This document shows, piece after piece, positions 46,330-56,700 of a stretch of 64,000 bases of DNA (positions within the stretch are counted from its first letter, which is position 1; every line of letters begins with the position of its first letter). Under the pieces are notes generated by a model that searched no databases, was not told where the DNA came from, and saw nothing but the letters and a program-made list of their open reading frames with translations. A program made the translations under genes and the position numbers. Origin of the DNA: Galaxea fascicularis (taxonomy: Eukaryota; Cnidaria; Anthozoa; Scleractinia; Euphylliidae); the NCBI GenBank assembly GCA_948470475.1, contig OX419346.1, positions 4,255,231 through 4,319,230 on the forward strand. Reading direction: 5' to 3'.

Positions 46330-47200
46330 TATCGCTACACCTGAAGTGTAGAGTACAACTGTGTAGAACTGGTAAAGTTACCAAACAAAGTAGTTAGAAT
46401 CATTAACAATGTCCCACTTTGTGATCATATTACTCTTCTTTATGTAATCTTTTGTCTGATTAAGCTTCCTAACATAGTTAAAATTTATATGAACGCTTTT
46501 ATGATCATATTATAGATACAAAGCTGTCATATATTACGCTAACCCATGTATCTGAGCAACACAGTTACTCCAGTCGAATTGCATTACTTCAGCATCTGAC
46601 TCCTAGTCCTTTTTCTGAATAAGTATTGGGAAATTATTTGGCTAAAACTTATTGGATGTTATTTTTGGAATGGTATTCCTATTTCTATTCTTCAGAAACC
46701 TAAAAAGACAACTATTTAAAAATCAGAGCTCTCTTCCAGTATTATTTTGCTCAGTATTAATTACTGCCACGCGCCCAGGTAAAGATTTCCTTTCCCTCTG
46801 TTTCTCATATTTTCTATTTATAGCAAGTTTTCCTTTTTTTATTCTAACAAATTATCCAATGTTACTTAAAAGTGCACGTAAATAAAAAATAATTATTTAT
46901 AATCGTACCCTTCTCCACTCCTTCCCTCTTCTTAAGCATCGTATATATTTTATTTATTATTATAGATTATGTGGAGTAAATAAATAAAAAAACCCTTGAA
47001 GTGAGACATCTTCTTGCACCCCGAATAAGTATTGTTTTCAAAAGTGACATCTTCAGTGCTACGTAAGCCTCTTATCAGTCTGTTTCTATGGCTACAAAGC
47101 GAAAAACAATAAAACTTTATCATTATTTCAGTGTTCCCTTCAATTCCTGTGGAAAGGTGTACCATTCAGGCTCAACCGGGTACTTAAGTTTCAGCGTATT
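46330..47200. other. Intergenic, downstream of the PAN-EGF-EAR gene
   Basis: AT-rich, no gene seen. The part near 47200 should carry the 3' UTR and poly(A) site of the minus-strand gene; several 'tttatt' motifs at 46950-46990 could serve. Confidence 0.45.
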
Positions 47201-50200
47201 TTATACCCATTTGTACACTGTACTGTTCCCCTCGTAATTTGCAACAACAATGTAAGTTTGACCTTTGTATTCAAATGACTTCAGATCGGTTGCACGGTGA
47301 GTAGCAATCTCTAGATATTTGATGATCTGTGATCCAGAAAACCGATACAAGACTGTCTTTTGGACAAAATTGGCCACACCAAGGTAGGTTTGACCGCACA
47401 TTACAAATGCGTCCCAGGACCGTGCTCCACGAGTGGGAATGGACTGAAACAGCGTGAACATGGTGCCATTCCATTTGTAAATGAAGGAGTCATAGAGATG
47501 GCTGTTGGCAAAGGCCAGGAATGTATCACCACTGATGCTGAAAGATTTTACATCAAGTGCTCCATAGGTCTGGAGAGACTGGGTTTTCACAAAGCTGTTC
47601 GCTGACCACTTGTATACAGATGATGGCACAGCATGTCCATGCTTGGTGCTCTGAAAGTTTGCAATGGCAATGAAAGTTTCATTGTTTATTACAAACATCG
47701 CAACACCAGAAGCGTGATCGGATGATGCGATATCCTGAAACTTTTCAAAACGTTCATCCTTCCATTTGTAGATGGAGCTTAAGTTGTTGTTACTTGTGAC
47801 GGCGAGAAATCTTTCTGGCAATATTGCGAAGAAGTGTAGTCTGGTTGGTGATCCGAATGAAACGTATTGAAAATTGACAAACTGTGTTCCATTCCACTGA
47901 TAAATAGCAACTTTAGGATCACTGCGGAAAGTAACGCCCAGGTAATGTTTATCATCTATAATAAAATAGTCAAAGTCATCTGTAGGTTTGATGAGTATGG
48001 TCTGGTGAAGGGCAAATTTTCCGTTTAAATTGTTCAGTTTGTAGATGTAACATCCGCTGTCGCTCACGTAGTTTGTGAAAGCAAGAAAAACACTTTCGTC
48101 AATGATGAACTGTTCAACTGCCGCAGGATTATTTGTTGGCAGATCTTGATATTCTTCGAAGCGGCGCAAAGTACTGTTACAGTCTAGACAGGAAAAAATA
48201 GTTGGTATAAAGCATAACTCACACGAAAAGACATTAAGGTCGCTAATATAAAGATAATTATGGTGGATGGGAGTTCCTTTTTTCTCTCCTCCATCTTCTT
48301 TTTCGTTTTTAATTTGTTTGGCGTTTGTTTCAGACCCATAAATTCACTATGCCTTTGACTTGTCTTAGTCCTAGTGAAAAGGCTGAAATTTTCAATGACT
48401 TTGTTTTGACAACATCAACTAGGAATGTTGTCTAATGGTGAAATCAGGCTCTCTGATAGCCCGTTGCCTATAAAGCTGGCTCTAGTTGAAATTTTGTGAA
48501 TGTAGCTTTTTGGTTAATTGGTGCAATTAAGGACTCATCAAGAGTCAATACAACCAAGTCTATATAATGCTTGATTAGTATACAGTAAGACAACTAAATA
48601 CCATGAAAATAGTATTTCCTTTTTAGGGACTGTCATTGGATTAAGATATATTGGACATGATTGAAGCTTAGCTTGTTGGGCGGTAGGGCCTTTTCTTATA
48701 CATATCGTGGTAGATGTGTTTCTTTGTCATGTTAAGCAACCTTTCCGCGAAAGGACACCAGTCCATTAAAGATCGAATGAATAAAAGATAATCTACTAAA
48801 GAACTACTCGCCATGCAGAAAAAAAAAAAAAAAAAAAACGCAACTAATATTGTAAAACTGTACTTAAGAGCGCGTCGTTATGTGTTTCGTTCGTTTTCTT
48901 TTCACTTGTTAATTTTTTTGTTAGTTTTCTGCGTGCGGTTGTTTAATACAGTAATAGCCCACGTATAAGAACCCGGGTTTTAAGAATCGGTTAGGCTAAA
49001 ATTGTCATTTTAAGCCCCCTCCACATAAGAACCTATAAGGCTAAAATTTTAAGCTAGGTGCTTTTCAGTGGGGTTGCTGTAAAATTGTATAGGTAAAAAC
49101 CGCTGAATTAAGATCATCATCTGTTTAAACGTAACTTGAGATAATTGTTTTTTTGCTTTCAATCTTAAGTGCCATGTTGTATTCCTATTGATCAAACCTC
49201 AAGCGCTAGAGCCATACAGTTTTAATTTATTTTTTTTCATTTCTCTTCATTGCTTGAACTTGTAGTGAATTTGGTATGAACATGAGTTTCTTTGTCATGT
49301 TTTGTTAAAGACACATGATACTGTACCTGCAATGAACTGCCTATAGGCATTGCTCTATGGTAAGTACTATTAAATTATATAAGAACCCATTTTGGCTAAA
49401 TTGAAAAATTCAGATTCTTATACGTGGGCTATTGCTGTAGTTCATAAAACCTTTGTGTATTCAATGACCTGGTCTTCGAGTAAAAGGTGACCTTGGTTTG
49501 ATGCAGAGGTCACTGCCTTTCATGTGTTTAGCTGTTGTTTGTTCGCTAACTGGTCCACATTTACAATAGAAAAAACACGGAGATTTGTATCAGAACAAGG
49601 TCACCTGCGGTCCCGTTTCTACTCAAAGGCCATTACAGAAGCTCTGTATCGGCTTTTTAATCCGTGGTCGAAGCGTTGGGGGTGGGGGTGGAACTAATTT
49701 TTTTCTCAAACACCATGCCGTTGTTTACAGTGCAACACCAGTAGGGCCCCATCTTAATTTATCCCATACTAAAACGTTTTAACTTGTTCCACTCTGGGAA
49801 CCGTCTTCAGTCAGATCCTTTTTCAGCTACCGAAAACGCCCTTGTAGTGTGCACACACACAAAAAAAAAACAAACAACAACAACAACAACAGTAAAAAAC
49901 TATGCATTTTTGATTTTATCTATGATTGTACAGCTATACACCTTTCAGCACCGACAAAACTAATACAACAGCAAGCTATACCAGCATTCTTGCTGCAATT
50001 GTGCCAACCACTGCTACATTCGTCAACATCTGAGAATTAAAGAGCACAAAAAAGCGGGTTGGAAGGGGATGGGATCAGGTTGTATTGCTATGTTACTCCT
50101 GTTTTGCACCTGCACAAAGCAGAGAGAAAGTTCGTAAAACTGCAATTTATACCTGAACATATGGGACCGTCGCCGGTAAAACCGGGATTGCACATGCAAC

Positions 50201-53200
50201 TGAAACTTCCAACTGTGTTAATGCATGATGCACTCTTGCTGCAGTTGTGCAGACCACTGCTACATTCATCCACATCTGGGTAGAGATTAAAGAATACAAA
50301 CACGGTTGGAAAATGATGGGATCAGGTTGTACAGCTACGTTAAACCTCTATGGGGCAAGGGCAAACTACTTGTTGCGACCTCAGCGACTTCTTAAAAGTA
50401 CCGTTTTTTCGCGCCGACCACACAGCTAGAACACCAGGGCGACGTCATCGCTCAGAATGCCGCGACACATCTGAGTACTTTTTACGCGCGCCGGCGCCAA
50501 AATTCGAAATTGGTTAGAGAAAGGTGCGCGTGATAACAAAGAATACGGCCAACAAGCGGCCACCAGCGTGTACGTTTTTCCCCTGGCCAAGTACCAACAT
50601 TTGGAATTTGTGGAGGAGGGATCGATTAATAATTCTGAGCAAAAAATTGTTTTTTAAGGTCTCTATTATCAAATTTGCTCTGAAAACAGATTATTTTGGA
50701 AGCGTTTTGGTATGGAATCTGTTCTTAAAGCGGAATATTCCGACGAACTGATCGGTTAAGTTAACGCCCAGCATATGGAAAAGTTAGTACCGGGTGTCAG
50801 GAAAGCTCCTGCAAATTTTCGCTCGTTTACGACACTTACAAGTACTGACGAAATGCGGTTTTCTGAACGCACTGCTCGACTCCCTTTAAATTTGCGTTTC
50901 GGAGGCTGTTCGGGAGAATGGTTGACTGATTTTGAAACTCCCGCGAGTAATAATAATATGCAAAACTCCACCTCCCAAAACAATAGCGCGCAAAACAGCG
51001 TATTACAAGCTCCTCTAATTATTGGCAACGTTTACTCAAAAAATCTTTATTTCAACACGTCGTTTTACAGCCAGAGTCACTTTCAGACCCTTCTCAAATA
51101 GAAGAGCAAGTCTTTGCTCTACCCTGGGCACCGACTTCAGTCAATAACTTCCTTTTTAAGCTGCCGAAAACGCCCTAATTTAAGCCACTGAAAGACAAAC
51201 CAGGCAAAAATTATCATGCCGATTAGGATGAAGTGATGGGTTCGGATTGTACAGCTATATACCTTTCAGCTCCACCTCCATACACCCGCGACAAAACCAA
51301 TAATGCTCCCTCGACTGCGGTGCAGTGAAACTGTTGATTAGGTGCCCATAGCCACAGATGGTCAGATTGATCTTGTACGGAATAGTATTTCAACTGATTG
51401 TGCTTTGACTCAACTTTCAAGAAGGAGATTTATTACCAAAGGGGATACATAATTTTATGCGACCTGCCCCTTGATTAATGTCCTGGATGGTGGCACATCC
51501 GGCACTTGAATAGATTTAGAATTAAGCATATGAGCATCGGGTTGCAGGCCTCTTTCCTAGAAGCTTCGGCGCAGGGCAAGCTTTTTCCCACCTTCTTTAC
51601 CCCTCCCATTTTTGTAGCATTTGTAGTGTTACATTTGTGCAGGCGTAGTGTCACGTAAGGGGGTTTGCCCTCATCTTTGCTGGAAAAAAAGAACTCATTT
51701 CCTGTTTTATTGTAATTTGAGATGATCTTGCAATAGACGGTCACTTAACTGAATACACTACTTGCACAAATCCCATAACACCGTTCATCTTGGGGGGTTA
51801 TTTGCATTAAAACAATGGGTATCCTGTTTACTGAAGCATGATACAGTCCCAAGAGTACATAGCTTGTATTGTTTTTATGTAAAGAACCCCCCAAAACAGA
51901 TTGCATTATGGGATTGTGCAAGTTGGGAATGGCCAAATTATGGCAAAGATTTGCGTCAGTTTAGTTCTCTTCCCAGAAAACAGAGCTTAGCCTTAGTAAT
52001 GCACATTGTGAAAGTAATAAAAAAAAAAACGCGAGGAGTGCATTCTTGAGTTATATAAGCATGCATGAATTTTTACGAACGTAAGTGATAAGGTACTTCT
52101 TATACTTCTCGATTGTTTTTTATGAGTTATAATCACACGCAGCGTACGTCACAAGCATATGCGCGTGCCAATCTTAGCACATATTCTGAAAGAAGTAATT
52201 GTACGTTAAACAGTAAATAAAAAAATAAGATTTAATCCATATTTAACGTTAGCATATACTAAAACAGTGGATAGCGTTGAACGCGCGCGCTGATTGGCTA
52301 CTCAAACTCCGGATATCCTGTGCTATTCACCTCCGAGCAATTCGCGCGGAATTTGCGCCTGAAAATGTTGTAATCTTTGCGGGAATAAATGAGTTAAAAT
52401 CATCTTTTTCTGCTATATTATCTCACTGTTTTAGTATATACTAAAACAACTATTCACCTCAGTGTTGGTGGCTAGTGGTGGATATTTTTTTCGCGGCTTG
52501 GTAAATATCCACCATTAGCCATCTCCACTTCGGTGAATAGTTGTTAATTATATGAACAGAAAAACAAAATTGGGAATTTCAAATCGCCAGGATATTTATT
52601 AAGAAACATAAAAAGCTTCTTCGTCGTACATTGTTCAGTCAATAATATAAGCACGTGCCAATTTGTAAGATCATTCGAAAAGTGCGAGAATCACGGGCCG
52701 TAGCCACTTTCGTGTTGTTCCAAATTCCGGCGTGCTTATGAAAATGAACTTGGCGCGTTTTTCGACCACTTGAACAGTTAATGTGCTCGCTTTACCGGTG
52801 ATTTATTAATGTACTCAATTCGACCTATCATAGTGCGTCTCGAACATTTTATGTTAGAGTTCTAAGACCAGTTCGCTTATGAAAAAGTAATCTTAATCTT
52901 CCTGCTAATTTTAGCCTAACAACAGACAAATAGAAATGACGAAGCCCCATGTATGCTTTGCCAGGCAATTAACTTAGAAAAGTGCGTCTTACCGTTTTCG
53001 CAGTTTTCGCCTGTAAAGCCGGATATGCAAACACAAAGGTATTTCTTGTCAGTATATCCGTATAGGCATTTGGCGTTGTTCTGGCAAGGTTTGAGAATGG
53101 AGCAAACGTTCTGACCAAAAAAGAAAATTAAGAATGAAAAAGCCAGTAAATACGTCACCTCTATCAGTTCTTGGAATATTATGTTGGAGGTTTATTACAC

Positions 53201-53688
53201 TAGATCTCCAACAAAGTAACTTTATTCCTTGTAAATTGCTTGTAACTCGCCTCTGATGGAAATGAATGCTTATTGAATTGCCTAACAAGGCGCCATCTCA
53301 GATATGTAATTCCACTCAGTCCAAACTTTTCTCAGTGAAGGTGCATAGTAGAGGACTAGAATGTAGGTGTATGGGTCTCTAAAGGCGGCTGTTATAGTCA
53401 AGCCAATGTATGGAGTGTTTTCACTCAAGTGACTATCAGCCATGTTGGTTTACTGAAACAAAAGAAACTATTTGTGTGAAAATAGAATGCAATGGGCCAT
53501 TTCCGAGTTCATGTCTGCCTCCTCTTCAAAGCGAGTCTAAGTGCAAAGTTTTTGTTATGAAAATTAGTTTTTCATATGTAAAGTAGAACTAATTACCATC
53601 ACAAAAACTTCGCACTTAGACTCGCTTTGAAGAGGAGGCAGACATGAACTCGGAAATGGCCTATTCCCAGAGGTTTCGTTTGGGACAC

Positions 53689-53720
<32 letters not shown>

Positions 53721-56700
53721 CTCTATAGATTTTTAAATTGTATTAAACTAGCCTTTCCAGTCTCTCAGATAGTAGAGGCAGGCGAACGAGACTGAGCGAG
53801 CGCAAAAAAAAATGCTGGTACTATCTGAACGCCTGGAACAGGCTAGTATTAAACAAAATCCTCAACGGTCAAAGTTGACAAGACAAGACTTCACTTCCTT
53901 GACACAAGTTGTAGGAAGCAAAGCAAAAGCATTTTGAATGACTTAAAAGCTAAAATTAGGGGCATATTTAACTGTTCATGACTGAGCTTGCCTATTTTCA
54001 GCGCCAAATAAAGATAGCCGCAATCCTTTTGTATGTACCACTTTTGTACTCTGCTATCGATTGATCTGCTCGAAGGTAATGAAGATAAGTAAGTTTAGAA
54101 GGTATCAAATGCAGAAAACCTGCTTTTTCCTACCTCTGTGACTCCATATGTCCAGCCTGGCCTTGCTATAAGATCCTCTGGATGTTGGATGTCATCTGAA
54201 TTACTTAGCTCGCATATTACTTTGTGATCAATTGTTGGTCCAATGTTGACGGAGACACATTCGCTCGTCATGAGGCAGTGATGTTCGCATTCTCTGAAAC
54301 TAGTTCCAATGGTAAGACTTGAAACTACATGATTCTTTAGATAATGGCCAGCCTTTGGTGGAATAAATTTGATGGTGCGACAGCGTCCTAAAAAAAAACA
54401 AAATTCTGAGTAAACTTTATTCAAACCGTACTTACAGTGCGACGCGCCTTACCGTGGCCACCCAACATTTTAATTTTACAAGTTAGCCAATCAGGGTACG
54501 TAGATTTGATTGACAGACACGCCTCCATTTGGTTGTTGCGTGTTGAAACTTTCTACGGAGGCGCGTCTGGCAATCAAATTCGCGTACCTTGATTGGCTAA
54601 CTTGTAAAAATGTTTGTTGGGTGGCCGCGGTAAGGCGCGTCGCACTGTAACTGAGTAGTTCAAATTAGACAGAGTCAAGATAGGTTAAGACTAAGTGGAT
54701 AATCTCTAGAAGCTTGGTATCGCTTCTGCAAGCCTAAGCGACCTTAAGAATGGAGAGAGGCAAGAGCCGCTGAGGAAGAACAATTTAGCGTGGTTTATGG
54801 TACCCCGCAAGTTTGACCGAATAATGATGTTGAGCGATGGCGTTTAAAATACAATGAAAATAGGTGAAAGCTAGAAGGATATCTCCAAAATAATCATCAA
54901 CAGGACTATGGCGGAGTGTAACACTTTCTTATAGTCCTCCTTAATCCGGCCGCTTGGAGTAATCTAAGGTTTGCTTTTATTTTTTCAAACGAAGTAACAG
55001 CTTCCGTCAAGTTATAAACACTTGGTACAAACACACGCGTGGCTCGACCAAAAGACACTTCAATCTATTACAAAGGTGCATTCAATCACATGCGACACAG
55101 ACTGCTTGTTTAGCCGCAAATTGCAGCCATGCAGTTTGCAATCTTATTAGAATAGTTAAAATAGTAGGATCAACACAAGTGCCCCCAGAACAGAATAAGT
55201 TATAGACCATCACACTGGGGACTACATCCCCTACTCTTTCCGATCAGTGTATGGGTTCTTTAACGTCCCACACCAACACTGTGAGACAGGACCTCCAGTT
55301 TATTGATGTCAGTACAAAGGCAGTAATTTAAAGACCCTAAGTGTTGGTCCGGTCGAGGTGTGAACCCCCGACCTCCCGCACAGCAGTCCGGTGCCCTACC
55401 AACTGAGCTAACCGGTCGGCGGTACTGAATTTATAAACTTCACGAGGGGAGCATGATCTAAAACAGCTTATGATTGGTTTTTCGAAACACAATGAATTGG
55501 AGACGATTAGCAGACGTTCGTTGAGGAGGAAAGATTGCGTGACGAGCCAAAGAGAGGAAGAAATGCTTTCAAGTGTACAAACAAACTTAAGTTTATCGGC
55601 TGAATAAGGTGAGACGGGGAAATAAGTAGGACTTATCAAAGTAATAGAAAATAGTGAAGAGGAATAAAACAAATAACAGCTGGAAATTGGTGGTGACCAA
55701 ACTTATCTAAAATAAGAAAAAAGTAATAGTTTTATATATAATTGTTTTAAGATAAGCGAACTGCGGTAGATCGCAAACACTATAAAGTTACTGTAATTTT
55801 GTATGCATGCTTCTTTAAATACGATGTAAGCCAGGAAACGCTCTTAAATATAATGCCAGTTGGCAATTCAGCACGAGAGTAAGGTCCAATTCTGGAACAC
55901 TTTCTTTGGCTTAATGTTTGGTTACACACCAAATTTGAGTAGAACAGGCTTGGTTAGTTAAGGCTAACTAGATTTGCCAGGTATACAAGCGGAGTGTTTT
56001 GTTGCTTGGGCTGTTTTCTCTCATAAACCGATGGTGAGTTTCGGGCCACCACCTGCCGAGTTCCTTCAGAAAGATAACCCTTGAAACAGGTGAACCAGAC
56101 GTTTAAATCGCCTCGAAGAACTCAAAGCACCTAAAAAACTCAAAGCACCTAAAAAAAAAAAAACTTGATGAAATCGTAATGGGAAACTAGCCCCTGTTGC
56201 TAGCCAAGTTCCTCTTAACACCGATCATCCTCTAAGAGTTTACCTAAATGTCCCTTTAAAAGTTCCTGAAACAACGAAAAACTGTTAGAAAAGAAATATC
56301 GCATTGTTTTCGTATATACAGAAAATGCCGGTTAAGGTATCATGGTAGGTGGATTGACAGTGTTTGGAAATCGCGCCCTTACGCTGACGCTTTGAAAGAA
56401 AACCTCATCAACCTATACATTTTCTGAAAGCTTAATAGTTATACAGTACAATCATATCGTTGAAATTTTCTAAAAAGTCAGTATTGCAGTGGTATTAAAA
56501 GAAATGTCCAGAAACACTGCTTTGCTTAAATTGGTTCGTTTCCGCGCGTGAATTATCGGATCGGTGCGATTAATATCGGAAATGTTTTCTCACACATCAC
56601 CCTCAAAAACCGTGTCTGCGATTTTCCAGATGCGATTTGGTTTTTTTTTACAACCTCCTAAAGTTTGATACTGTCCACGCGGACGTTCCTTTGTACAAAA

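Noticed and set aside
49955..50029. A third EGF exon of the PAN-EGF-EAR gene
   Set aside because: Only the first half of the EGF module is encoded, so inclusion would leave an incomplete domain.
55330..55425. A functional tRNA gene on minus
   Set aside because: The tRNA head looks good, but it continues directly into a SINE body and the 3' acceptor strand is not complementary.
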